A DNA stretch of 64,000 nucleotides from Pseudanabaena sp. ABRG5-3 (GTDB lineage Bacteria; Cyanobacteriota; Cyanobacteriia; Pseudanabaenales; Pseudanabaenaceae), in contig NZ_AP017560.1 of assembly GCF_003967015.1 (NCBI RefSeq), forward strand, positions 1,240,001-1,304,000. The letters run 5' to 3'. The stretch's first letter is position 1, and each line of letters opens with the position of its first letter. The notes under the pieces are model-generated. The model saw only the letters and a list, made by a program, of their open reading frames with translations, was not told the DNA's origin and searched no databases. The position numbers and the translations under genes are program-made. Shown here piece by piece: positions 45,145 to 53,701 of this stretch.

Positions 45145-45981
45145 GTGCTTTCTGCCAGAGTTTTAGCAACTATTTTCTCTATTGTCGTCAGTGCGATCGC
45201 TGTTGGCATTCTCACTTATCCTTTTTGGGTTAAGTTACGCCACGATCGCCTCATCGCAAAGCCATTTCCTAAGCATTGGTTAGATATTATCGAGAGCAAT
45301 ATTGCTATTTATCGCTATCTCTCAGTTGAGCAGCAACAACAATTGCAAGGCAGTATTCAAATATTTCTCAAGGAAAAGCAATTTATTGGCTGTTTGGGGT
45401 TACAAGTCACCGAAGAGATGAAGGTCACGATCGCAGCGATCGCCTGTTTATTACTATTTAGCGATCGCAAAACCTACTTCCCAAATCTGCGTTCCATTCT
45501 GATTTATCCCCATGCCTATATTGTCAACGAAACAGTAATGAGCGATCGCTATGTGGTCGAAGAAAGAAGAGTAGCAAGGTTAGGCGAATCATGGACAAAG
45601 GATCAATTAATTCTCTCTTGGGAACAGGTCAGTCAGGACTTACTTAATTGGCAAGATGGACATAACGTGATCCTCCATGAATTCGCGCATCAACTCGATC
45701 AAGAAGATGGAAAAGCAGAAGGTGTGCCAATTCTATCAAGGAAATTAGATTACGCTGTATGGGCAAAGGTAATGACAGCCGAGTATTTGCAATTATGCGA
45801 TCAAGTAGAACGTAATCAAAGGACAGTAATGGATAGTTATGGAGCGACAAATCCTGCTGAGTTTTTTGCTGTGGCAACGGAAACCTTTTTTGAAAAGCCT
45901 AAACAGTTAAATCAAAAGCATCAGTCTCTTTACGAACTCTTACAGAGACACTATCGACTTGATCCTTTGCAATGGCATTAA
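45145..45981 (+). CDS. MtfA-like zinc-dependent peptidase
   Basis: The 278-residue protein has an N-terminal membrane helix (LATIFSIVVSAIAVGILTYPF) and the zinc-peptidase motif HEFAH at 178-182 in VILHEFAHQLDQEDGKAEG, with a third-ligand candidate in NPAEFFAVATETFFE. That arrangement is the M90/MtfA family; E. coli MtfA regulates glucose uptake through Mlc. Cyanobacterial members may have other substrates. A GTG start is used; an ATG about 27 bases upstream is in another frame. No partner gene is adjacent. Confidence 0.85.
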   Translation: MLSARVLATIFSIVVSAIAVGILTYPFWVKLRHDRLIAKPFPKHWLDIIESNIAIYRYLSVEQQQQLQGSIQIFLKEKQFIGCLGLQVTEEMKVTIAAIACLLLFSDRKTYFPNLRSILIYPHAYIVNETVMSDRYVVEERRVARLGESWTKDQLILSWEQVSQDLLNWQDGHNVILHEFAHQLDQEDGKAEGVPILSRKLDYAVWAKVMTAEYLQLCDQVERNQRTVMDSYGATNPAEFFAVATETFFEKPKQLNQKHQSLYELLQRHYRLDPLQWH

Positions 45982-45988
45982 TCCACAC

Positions 45989-46037
45989 AATAAATTTTTT
46001 AAAAAGCTTGCTTTGTAGGCTTTTCAAAAAATTTATT
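45989..46037. terminator. Hairpin after the MtfA-like gene
   Basis: AATAAATTTTTTAAAAAGC pairs with GCTTTTCAAAAAATTTATT over 19 bp with one mismatch, seven bases after the stop. AT-rich, with a T-tract. Confidence 0.65.
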
Positions 46038-46127
46038 TAATGCCCGCTATATTATAAAATCTATGGGGGCAAATGCAGCCTTCATCGAAATTCTCATCAA
46101 ATTTAGCAGATTAACTAGTTAAATAGA

Positions 46128-47228
46128 TTGGCTCTACCGAATTCTCGACTCAAAGCATTTTGCTTAATCATTGCCACAATCGCGACAGTTGTGGCGATCG
46201 CAGCAATGTATTTAGAACATGATGAATTGGTGTATGTCAGTCTTGGTGTGATCTCTGTGATCGTCTTACCAATTCTCTTACCACCATTATTGACGACAAT
46301 CATCAATTCGCCCCTAGGAAAGCATTGGGACATTACCTTGTCTAGTGTCATTGCGGGGATTGCCGTGCTAGTTTCTGCCCATGTCACTCAATTTGATGCG
46401 GCTTTTATCCGATGGTTTGATAGTCTCAAATGGGAAGCTTTAGGGGCGGTAGGACAAATTTTGATTGCAGTTTTGGCGGTGTGGGTGGCATGGCGACAAA
46501 ATCAAATTTCAGAAAGTTTAACAGGGCAACAAAATGTCATTACCCAACAGCAAACCATTGATGCCTATTTTCAAGGGATTTCCGATCTAGTTCTCGACCC
46601 ACAAGGTCAATTGGAAGACTGGCCCTTGGAAAGAGCGATCGCTCAAGCAAGAACAGCAGCATTACTTGGTGGCTGCGATGCTGATGGACGCGCCAAAATT
46701 GTCCGCTTTCTATCTAGTGCAAATTTGTTAACTCCCCTCAAACGCGATGGATTGCTTGGTCGTCCGATCCTTGATGGGACTGGTGGCTATGTAGTTGATC
46801 TCGCCAATGGTGTGCGGGTAGTGAATTTAGGAACTATGTTGGCAGGTCGTGATATTGGTAATACCGATTTACGAAATGCTGATTTAAGCGGAGCCAACCT
46901 ACTCAAAGCGAATTTCAATAATTGTGATCTTACGGGTGCAAACTTTGGCGGTGCAATCTTAGCTAAGGCAAATCTGCGCGGTACAGATCTCAGTCGCGTC
47001 AAGATGTTTTACGGCAAGTTAGAAACCGCTACTCCCCGCGATCGCCTCCATGCACCAAATTTCGAGACAGGAGAATATACAGGCGCAGTCGTGGAAGATG
47101 CCGACTTTAGCAAAGCGATCGACCTATCGGAAGAAACTCGCCAATATCTATGTGCTTGGTGTGGTAAAAAATCTCGTAAAACTATCCCCGGAGGCTGTGA
47201 AGATGTACCAAATAGATTGGGGCGTTAA
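46128..47228 (+). CDS. Membrane protein with pentapeptide repeats
   Basis: The 366-residue protein has two or three N-terminal membrane segments (LKAFCLIIATIATVVAIAAMYL, VSLGVISVIVLPILLPPLL, then another near 100-120). Residues 240-290 form pentapeptide repeats of the A(D/N)LxG type: NADLSGANLLKANF, NCDLTGANF, KANLRGTDL. A Cys-rich tail (LCAWCGKKSRK) could bind metal. It uses TTG as start; ATGs occur only after the first helix (Met27), so the TTG is preferred. Function is unknown; pentapeptide repeats usually act as scaffolds. Confidence 0.75.
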   Translation: MALPNSRLKAFCLIIATIATVVAIAAMYLEHDELVYVSLGVISVIVLPILLPPLLTTIINSPLGKHWDITLSSVIAGIAVLVSAHVTQFDAAFIRWFDSLKWEALGAVGQILIAVLAVWVAWRQNQISESLTGQQNVITQQQTIDAYFQGISDLVLDPQGQLEDWPLERAIAQARTAALLGGCDADGRAKIVRFLSSANLLTPLKRDGLLGRPILDGTGGYVVDLANGVRVVNLGTMLAGRDIGNTDLRNADLSGANLLKANFNNCDLTGANFGGAILAKANLRGTDLSRVKMFYGKLETATPRDRLHAPNFETGEYTGAVVEDADFSKAIDLSEETRQYLCAWCGKKSRKTIPGGCEDVPNRLGR

Positions 47229-47274
47229 AGATATTAATAGTTCATGGAATAAACTATTTCCTATACTATTGCCT

Positions 47275-47604
47275 ATGAGAAAGAGAAACTTAGCGATCGC
47301 CACTTTTATCAGTTTCCAGATCGCCACTCTATCAGTTCCCAATCAAATATTTGCGGAAAACAAGTCTCTATCTCTGCAAGAAGATACTCCCGAAGAAGTT
47401 CTACGTGCAGAAATCTATACCGATGCGCGATCACCGATTGACGGGAAACAACTATCCGCCGCCGAGTATACCGAACTCATGGAAAAAATGCGATCGCTAG
47501 ACAATATCCCTCCCGAAGACTTAGTTTCACCCAAAGTCCGAGAAGTAATTGATTTACTAAAGTTGCGTAAATTCCTACGTCAATTTATTCCATTTATTCC
47601 CTAA
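47275..47604 (+). CDS. Small exported hypothetical protein
   Basis: From ATG 47275 the protein is 109 residues with a classical signal peptide (MRKRNLAIATFISFQIATLS, cleavage around IFA-EN at 26). The mature part is acidic and helical, with SLSLQEDTPEEVLRAEIYTDARSPIDGKQLSAAEYTELMEK, and ends KFLRQFIPFIP. I do not recognise the family beyond resemblance to conserved cyanobacterial small secreted proteins. A longer frame upstream overlaps the pentapeptide gene and is not supported. Confidence 0.65.
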   Translation: MRKRNLAIATFISFQIATLSVPNQIFAENKSLSLQEDTPEEVLRAEIYTDARSPIDGKQLSAAEYTELMEKMRSLDNIPPEDLVSPKVREVIDLLKLRKFLRQFIPFIP

Positions 47605-48179
47605 ATAGATCTAATTTCTAGACAAATGGAACTATTCACTATGCTACTAAACTTTATGATTTGTATACGCGATAATCGGTTCTATCAGCAACGTGACGAA
47701 GAAGGTGTTAATACTGAAAGTAATAGAATTTCTTAAATAGAGGTAAATTCTATTTGTATACAAAAAATCCTAAAAAATGAGAATTTTTTATTCGCTACAT
47801 ATTGCTAAGTATTTCAGTAAGTTAAGTCTATACTCTAGTAGAATATAGCTTTTTTAAATTTGACTTCTGCTTTTTTTCGGTTAACATGTAAAATAGTTAA
47901 GTTACAACATTAAAAGTTAGATCTATAAGGTAATCAAACAAATACCTGAGTCAGGTTGTTTAGTTGAAAAAACAAGGAAATCTGTATAACTTTTTGATAA
48001 CTTTTTAGGGTTTACTTCTAAATCTTTTGTGGTAATTTAATAAAAAGTTCAGCTACAACACAAAACAGAAAATAACGGGCAGCAACAACAGAATTGCCAT
48101 TATGAATGGGGGGAAGTTCTAGAGTTGTCAGCCTAACAGGTCGGGGTTACACCATTTAAACTAATAGGGAATAAACACT
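47605..48179. other. 575-bp leader and promoter region of the protease gene
   Basis: This long AT-rich gap precedes the PPC-calpain gene. No gene, strong palindrome or clear promoter was found. The last 100 bases (GAATGGGGGGAAG, then CAGGTCGGGG) hold purine-rich stretches. Its size suggests a long 5' leader or several regulatory sites. Confidence 0.4.
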
Positions 48180-50888
48180 ATGTCTGGCAGTCAGAATGCA
48201 GGCTCAACCTTTGGTTTGAGCAGTGGGGTCGATGCTTCAATTTTTGGAACAAATCAACTTCCAGATGCCTTAGGTTTAGTTAGAGAGAGACTTCAGCAAG
48301 CGGCAAGTAACTCCGACCTGTTCGCACAGGTTTTTGGAGATAAAGCAAATACGGCTGAACTGCAAGCAGTGCGATCGCAGTGGTCTGTAGGCGATTTTAG
48401 CCAATTACCTGCCATCCAAGTTCTTTCAGCAGCCAACACTAATGGCGCTTTTGGTGCATATGCCAATTCTAACCAAACAATATATCTTTCTGATGCGCTA
48501 TTTCACTCTGGTGCTGCACCAACTAATTCTGTCCTCGGTGCAGCAGGTGTTCTAGTTGAAGAAACTTTTCACTGGCTAGATGAGCGTGTTGGAGTGGATA
48601 CTCAAGGCGATGAAGGTGAGCTTGGCAAAATGTTGGTGTTTGGCGCACCGATGAGTAGCACTGAATTAACCCGTATTAGACAAGAGAATGATCGTGGATT
48701 TATTACTGTTAATGGTCAAAGAACTTCCGCAGAACTAGCTTTTGACTACGCAGGTAACTCTCTCAGTACAGCACGTAACATTAATATTGGATCTTCCACT
48801 ACTACCTTTCAAGATTGGGTGGGTAGCACTGACACCAATGACTATTATCGCTTTAACCTAAGCTATAACAGCACCTTAAATCTCAGCTTAAATGGTTTGT
48901 CCGCTGATGCCGATGTTCAACTTTTCAATAGCTATGGTGCTGTAATTCAAACCTCGGCAAACGCTGGTACTAGCGTAGATAGTATTCTTCGGCAGTTAGA
49001 TGCTGGAACCTACTACATTCGTGTATTGCCTTACAGTGGTTCTACCTACTACAACCTCAATCTGTCTGCTGTGCCTGACTATGCAGGAAATACACTCGCT
49101 ACAGCGCGTAATATCGCTGTAGGCGCAGGTACTACCACTTTTCGAGATTGGGTAGGTAGCACCGATACTAATGACTACTATCGCTTTAGTCTCAGCAATA
49201 CAAGTAACTTCAACCTCAGCTTAAATGGTTTGTCTGCTGATGCTGATGTTCAACTTCTAAATAGCAGTGGTGCTTTAATTCAAACTTCTGCTAATGCTGG
49301 TACTAGTGTAGATAGCATCATTCGCCAATTGGATGCTGGCACATACTACATTCGTGTATTACCTTTTGGTGGAGCTAATACCAACTATAATCTCAATCTT
49401 TCTGCAACGCTTTTTGTGCCACCTGACTATGCAGGTAACTCTCTCAGTACAGCGCGTAATATTGCTGTAGGTGCAGGTACTATCACTTTCCAAGATTGGG
49501 TGGGCAGTGCCGATACTAATGACTACTATCGCTTTAGTCTCGCCAACAATAGTAACTTCAATCTCAGCTTGAATGGTTTGTCTGCTGATGCTGATGTTCA
49601 ACTCCTAAATAGCAGTGGTGCAGTAATTCAAACCTCGGCAAATGCTGGTACTAGTGCAGATAGCATCATTCGTCAATTGAATGTTGGTACATACTTCATC
49701 CGTGTACTACCTTTTGGCGGAGCTAATACCAACTATAATCTCAATCTCTCTGCTGTAACTATCGTTCCACCACCTCTGCCACCTGCACCAACTGGTGACT
49801 GGTATAGCCAAAATCTCCGTGACGCAGGAATCGCCAGTTTAACTCGTTCACTGGCTTCAGATGGTAATTTGAGCCGCAATGATATTCTCTCTATATTCCG
49901 TAACGCTCAAGATGGATCTGTAATCGATAGTAATGAGCAAAGTGATTTCAGGACATTAGTTAGTAATAGTACTCGTTTTGCTATGGCGGATTCTGTCCGA
50001 TATTTATCGGGACAGGTTGCGAACGGTACATCTACAAATATGTCCGCCAGTTTATTTGAGTCAAGTTTGGTCGGTCGTTGGTTTTTAGGCACAGTAGCTC
50101 CTACTGCCATTTTTAATGAGGTATCTACTGGTAGAACTTACAATTTCACCTATACACAGGTACAAGGCAGTCTGTTTGGTAGTTCTGGACAAGCCCGTAT
50201 TGGTGATATTGATCAACGTGGCTTCGGTGATTGCGCTTTCTTAGCAGCTTTGGGATCAACTTTTGCTCGACAATCTAACGATTCTGGAAACCAAGCCAGC
50301 TCAGTTATTAATAACATGATTGAAAACAATGGTATTGACTCTGTGACAGGCATTCAGTCTTACACTATGCGCTTTTACGCCAATGGTGTTGCTCAGTATG
50401 TAACTGTCGATAACCGATTGGCTACATACAATGGTCAGGTATTTGGTGCAGCTCGGACTGACGCTCTTTGGGTTCCTTTAGTTGAAAGAGCATATGCTCA
50501 GTGGCGTGAATGGAGAGAAGGACAACCTGGCTATAATCTCATTGGTAATGGAGATAACTTAGTTCGACCTTTGGAATTTGTTACAGGACGTACTGTGAAT
50601 ACATACAGTTCAAGTAGTATCACTTTCACTCAACTACAAACTGCCCTCAACAATGGACGAGCTATAGAGACAGGTCGTACTGGTTCTAATAGCACATATA
50701 TTGTTGGTGGTCACGCTTACTCAGTTACAAATGCCTATACCAACAGTAATGGTCAGCAACGTGTAGTAGTCCGTAACCCTTGGGGAATTGATGGTCGCAC
50801 AGCTAATGGAAATGCTAACGATGGGTTCATTGATTTGAGTTTTGATGAGTTCCGTCTTAACTTCAATATTGGTGTTGCTATTGCTTAA
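48180..50888 (+). CDS. Secreted calpain-like cysteine protease with three PPC domains
   Basis: The 902-residue protein has no classical signal peptide. Residues 1-185 are the N-terminal region of many large cyanobacterial exoproteins, with a zinc-site-like VEETFHWLDERVG near 127-138. Three pre-peptidase C-terminal (PPC) domains of 110-116 residues follow (starting near 190, 300 and 416), nearly identical in GSTDTNDYYRF and NLSLNGLSADADVQL. Residues 640-902 are a calpain (C2) domain: catalytic Cys685 in GFGDCAFLAALG, His845 in GGHAYSVTNAY, Asn866 in VRNPWGIDG. The complete triad suggests an active Ca2+-dependent protease. Lack of a signal peptide and the downstream ABC/HlyD genes point to type I export. 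Confidence 0.9.
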   Translation: MSGSQNAGSTFGLSSGVDASIFGTNQLPDALGLVRERLQQAASNSDLFAQVFGDKANTAELQAVRSQWSVGDFSQLPAIQVLSAANTNGAFGAYANSNQTIYLSDALFHSGAAPTNSVLGAAGVLVEETFHWLDERVGVDTQGDEGELGKMLVFGAPMSSTELTRIRQENDRGFITVNGQRTSAELAFDYAGNSLSTARNINIGSSTTTFQDWVGSTDTNDYYRFNLSYNSTLNLSLNGLSADADVQLFNSYGAVIQTSANAGTSVDSILRQLDAGTYYIRVLPYSGSTYYNLNLSAVPDYAGNTLATARNIAVGAGTTTFRDWVGSTDTNDYYRFSLSNTSNFNLSLNGLSADADVQLLNSSGALIQTSANAGTSVDSIIRQLDAGTYYIRVLPFGGANTNYNLNLSATLFVPPDYAGNSLSTARNIAVGAGTITFQDWVGSADTNDYYRFSLANNSNFNLSLNGLSADADVQLLNSSGAVIQTSANAGTSADSIIRQLNVGTYFIRVLPFGGANTNYNLNLSAVTIVPPPLPPAPTGDWYSQNLRDAGIASLTRSLASDGNLSRNDILSIFRNAQDGSVIDSNEQSDFRTLVSNSTRFAMADSVRYLSGQVANGTSTNMSASLFESSLVGRWFLGTVAPTAIFNEVSTGRTYNFTYTQVQGSLFGSSGQARIGDIDQRGFGDCAFLAALGSTFARQSNDSGNQASSVINNMIENNGIDSVTGIQSYTMRFYANGVAQYVTVDNRLATYNGQVFGAARTDALWVPLVERAYAQWREWREGQPGYNLIGNGDNLVRPLEFVTGRTVNTYSSSSITFTQLQTALNNGRAIETGRTGSNSTYIVGGHAYSVTNAYTNSNGQQRVVVRNPWGIDGRTANGNANDGFIDLSFDEFRLNFNIGVAIA

Positions 50889-50900
50889 GGACTAAACCGA

Positions 50901-50953
50901 TAAGCTATAAGGCTACATAAGAACTTTAAAGTTCTATGTAGCCTTATAGCTTA
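50901..50953 (+). terminator. Terminator of the calpain-like protease gene
   Basis: A 25-bp stem with one bulged A (TAAGCTATAAGGCTACATA with its complement, then AGAACTT) is followed by a T-tract. The IS4-like element has inserted exactly at its foot, duplicating GCTTATTTT. Confidence 0.85.
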
Positions 50954-50957
50954 TTTT
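50949..50957 (+). repeat. Left copy of the 9-bp target duplication
   Basis: GCTTATTTT here is repeated exactly at 52099-52107 on the other side of the IS element. Confidence 0.85.
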
Positions 50958-52098
50958 CTTAGTACAGGACAAAAAGTTGCAAAAGTAGAGAGGAAGGGGT
51001 TTTATAAAAGATAACCACATCACAAATAAAACCCCTGTGAAAGAGATTAACCTATTTCGCGAAAAGTTGCATGAGCATCTGCAATGGAATGGAGCAAGAC
51101 TAGCATTTGTATCGATGTTCTTGATTGCACTAATGCGAGTAAAGACAGTAAACCTAACCGAAATCGCTACAGGATTTAGTGGTAAAGCCAAAGTCGAATC
51201 GCACTATAAGCGGTTACAGAGATTTTTTCGAGAGTTTGAAGTGGACTATGAAAGCATCGCTTTAATGGTCGTCAAAGTGATGAAAATACCCGAACCATGG
51301 GTAATTTCCATCGACCGCACCGATTGGAAATTCGGCAAGATGGTGTTTAATGTGCTGACCTTGGGAGTAGTGCATCACGGTATCGCCTTCCCGTTGGTAT
51401 GGATGATGCTGGACAAAAAAGGTAACTCGAACACCCGTGAACGATGTGAATTGTGTAATCGATTTCTGGAAATATTTGGAGACGGCAAAATCGACTTTTT
51501 GACCGCAGACCGTGAATTTGTGGGGGAAGAATGGTTTGATTACTTGCTTTGTGACCCATCTACCCGTTTTCGTATCCGTATTCGCAAAAACACCTTGCTT
51601 GATGATGGGCAGAAACAACTACGGGCTGATGTTTGTTTCCAAGATCTCCAAGTTGGTCAATCAAAAGTATTGTCCAAGCCCAGACTAGTTTGGCAACATT
51701 GGCTTTATATTGCGGCTATGCGTCTTGATGATGGTGATTTGTTAATTGTTGCCACTGCTCATGACCATAATAGGGCTATTGCTGACTATGCTAAGCGTTG
51801 GGCGATTGAGACTTTATTTGGGTGTTTTAAATCTCGTGGCTTTTGTTTGGAGGCTACTCACATTCAACACCCTGAACGCCTTTCTAAACTTATTGCTTTA
51901 CTAACTCTGGCTTTATGTTGGGCTTTTTCTTCTGGGCTTTGGCTTGCTCAAATCAATCCCCTCAAACCTAAAAAACATGGTCGCTTACCTAAAAGTATTT
52001 TTCGTCTTGGTTTTGATTTCCTGCGTCACTTCATCTTTGACTTACATCTCAATTCCCAAGCCTTCTTTAACTCCATTAAATTTTTGTCCTGTACTTAG
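50958..52098 (+). mobile_element. IS4-like insertion sequence, 1141 bp, complete
   Basis: The element is bounded by near-perfect inverted repeats: CTTAGTACAGGACAAAAA on the left against the complement of the right end, CTAAGTACAGGACAAAAA. A 9-bp target duplication (GCTTATTTT) flanks it exactly. One transposase gene fills the interior, and its stop codon TAG is formed by the last three bases of the right inverted repeat. Everything needed for transposition appears intact, so it is a recent arrival. Confidence 0.9.
51037..52098 (+). CDS. IS4-family-type transposase (DDE)
   Basis: The 353-residue transposase has a helical N-terminal DNA-binding region (SHYKRLQRFFREFEVDYE). The DDE catalytic core follows: first Asp in VISIDRTDWKFG, second Asp in FLTADREFVGEEWF, and Glu in the YREK-type motif YAKRWAIETLFGCFKSRGF. 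The YREK spacing is characteristic of IS4 relatives. Start at 51037 (GTG: M-K-E-I-N-L-F) lies 79 bases inside the left end. It is full length with no internal stop. Confidence 0.93.
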   Translation: MKEINLFREKLHEHLQWNGARLAFVSMFLIALMRVKTVNLTEIATGFSGKAKVESHYKRLQRFFREFEVDYESIALMVVKVMKIPEPWVISIDRTDWKFGKMVFNVLTLGVVHHGIAFPLVWMMLDKKGNSNTRERCELCNRFLEIFGDGKIDFLTADREFVGEEWFDYLLCDPSTRFRIRIRKNTLLDDGQKQLRADVCFQDLQVGQSKVLSKPRLVWQHWLYIAAMRLDDGDLLIVATAHDHNRAIADYAKRWAIETLFGCFKSRGFCLEATHIQHPERLSKLIALLTLALCWAFSSGLWLAQINPLKPKKHGRLPKSIFRLGFDFLRHFIFDLHLNSQAFFNSIKFLSCT

Positions 52099-52107
52099 GC
52101 TTATTTT
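52099..52107 (+). repeat. Right copy of the 9-bp target duplication
   Basis: GCTTATTTT, identical to 50949-50957. Confidence 0.85.
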
Positions 52108-52139
52108 ATAAAAAAGCAATTTATCTAGGATATTTTTTT

Positions 52140-52631
52140 ATGCTTGATCCTGTTTCCTCAATAGCATCTATAAGCCTATATATTTTTGACTTACCACCAC
52201 TAGTAAGATTAGATAATAAATCTTTTATTCAATCTAAAACAATGACCCAAAATTCACAAATCATCCCTTTTCAACTCAGTGTGATTCTTTTAGAAGCCTA
52301 TGAAGACCAAACTCCTCCCCCTGGAGCATCAAGCAACCACCCAGTTGGTCATGCTGTTGTTAGATTTAGAATAGAGAATCTAACTCAGAACAACATAATT
52401 GCTAATTTGATCAAAATTGAGCTTCGTCAAGCTAGTAATCAAGAAGTTCTAATATCTCAAACTCTAAATCCACTTGAAGTAGGGGGGCTACAGATTTTAG
52501 AACAAGGGTTTCACTTAACTAATCCTAATTATTTAGGGTTGGGAGAGGTTAAAGCTGTATTGTTTTATGAGTTTAATAGCACACAATATACGATGGAGTC
52601 AGACACAATTAAAGTTAGAGTCAATCTCTAA
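52140..52631 (+). CDS. Hypothetical protein between protease and secretion genes
   Basis: A 163-residue protein of unrecognised family. After a poorly conserved-looking start, residues 40-160 read as a beta-sandwich-like sequence (FQLSVILLEAYEDQ, then HAVVRFRIENLTQNNIIANLIKIELRQ, then KAVLFYEFNSTQYTMESDTIKVRVNL). The real start may be Met35 at 52242. It lies between the calpain-like gene (now separated by the IS) and the PpiC-type gene. A role as chaperone, inhibitor or binding partner of the protease is possible but unsupported beyond position. Confidence 0.5.
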   Translation: MLDPVSSIASISLYIFDLPPLVRLDNKSFIQSKTMTQNSQIIPFQLSVILLEAYEDQTPPPGASSNHPVGHAVVRFRIENLTQNNIIANLIKIELRQASNQEVLISQTLNPLEVGGLQILEQGFHLTNPNYLGLGEVKAVLFYEFNSTQYTMESDTIKVRVNL

Positions 52632-52840
52632 GTCGATTCAAACTATTACGGTAATTATATTTCTTGTTAGTTTTATGATGAGAATCTGATTGTTCTCTAA
52701 TTTGATAACTTGACGGTCAATTGAAATTGATTTCTTATGGTTAGAGGCGATCGCTTTGCATTTGTTCATATAAAAATCTTGAGCAATACAGCCTGATAAT
52801 ATTATGTAAGAAAACAAGAAACTAGAATCTTACATAGTAT

Positions 52841-53569
52841 ATGCAAGCAGTAGAAATTAATGGTGGTAAATTTCGGGCAGAAATATTGGTTGAGAAATTG
52901 GTCACTTATGGCATGATGCCGCAACTGGTCAGAGAAATGACACTCGATCGCGTGACATCTGACATACCACTTACTCCCGAAGAGCAAAAAACTGCACATC
53001 AACAGGCTTTTCAACAATTAGGAATTGATGCAGATGAAAAGTTGAGGATATGGCTAAAACAGCAAGGGATGACCCTTATCGATTTAGAAAAGCGAGCCGA
53101 AAAATCGTTGAAGTTAGCCAAGTTTAAACAGGAAACATGGGGAGGTAAAGTTAATTCTATTTTTTTGGAGCGCAAAAAACAACTAGATCGCGTTATTTAC
53201 TCGCTAATTTGCACTAAAGATTTTTGTATTGCTCAGGAACTATACTTTCGGATTAAAGAAGGAGAGCAATCCTTTGATGAACTCGCAAGGGAATATTCAC
53301 AAGGACCAGAATCACAAACGGGAGGATTGATTGGACCTGTAGAAATTGGTTCGATTCACCCTAATTTAGGAACAATGTTGATTGCTAGTGATATCGGACA
53401 GGTGCAGCCTCCAACTGTGATTGGGGATTGGATTGTGGTGGTGAGACTTGAGAAGTTGTTGCCAGCAATCCTTGATGAAGCAATGCAACGAAGGTTAATA
53501 GATGAAGGCTTTAGTAAGTGGTTAGAAGAAAATGTGGCGCAACAAATGGCGACATTTGTGAGGGTATAA
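52841..53569 (+). CDS. Parvulin-type peptidylprolyl isomerase (PpiC-like)
   Basis: The 242-residue protein has a helical N-terminal SurA-like part (1-115) and a parvulin domain at about 125-215: ELYFRIKEGEQSFDELAREYSQGPESQTGGLIGPVEIGSIHPNLG. It has no signal peptide, so it probably acts in the cytoplasm. In several cyanobacteria such a protein sits next to the HlyB/HlyD exporter and may help substrates stay export-competent; that is an inference here. It lies 133 bp upstream of the exporter gene. Confidence 0.85.
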   Translation: MQAVEINGGKFRAEILVEKLVTYGMMPQLVREMTLDRVTSDIPLTPEEQKTAHQQAFQQLGIDADEKLRIWLKQQGMTLIDLEKRAEKSLKLAKFKQETWGGKVNSIFLERKKQLDRVIYSLICTKDFCIAQELYFRIKEGEQSFDELAREYSQGPESQTGGLIGPVEIGSIHPNLGTMLIASDIGQVQPPTVIGDWIVVVRLEKLLPAILDEAMQRRLIDEGFSKWLEENVAQQMATFVRV

Positions 53570-53701
53570 ATTAACAATAGTTGAAGGTTCTAGTTATTTA
53601 ACAACACTTTACGTCAAAATATGGCAGGATTAAGTCGTAAAAAATTTACCTTTTCCTAAAAAGCTAGAGCATTACATCAAAATCGTTTCACAAACGTTTG
53701 T

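Noticed and set aside
47050-47274. N-terminal extension of the small exported protein
   Set aside because: It overlaps the pentapeptide-repeat gene in another frame, and the signal peptide begins at Met 47275.
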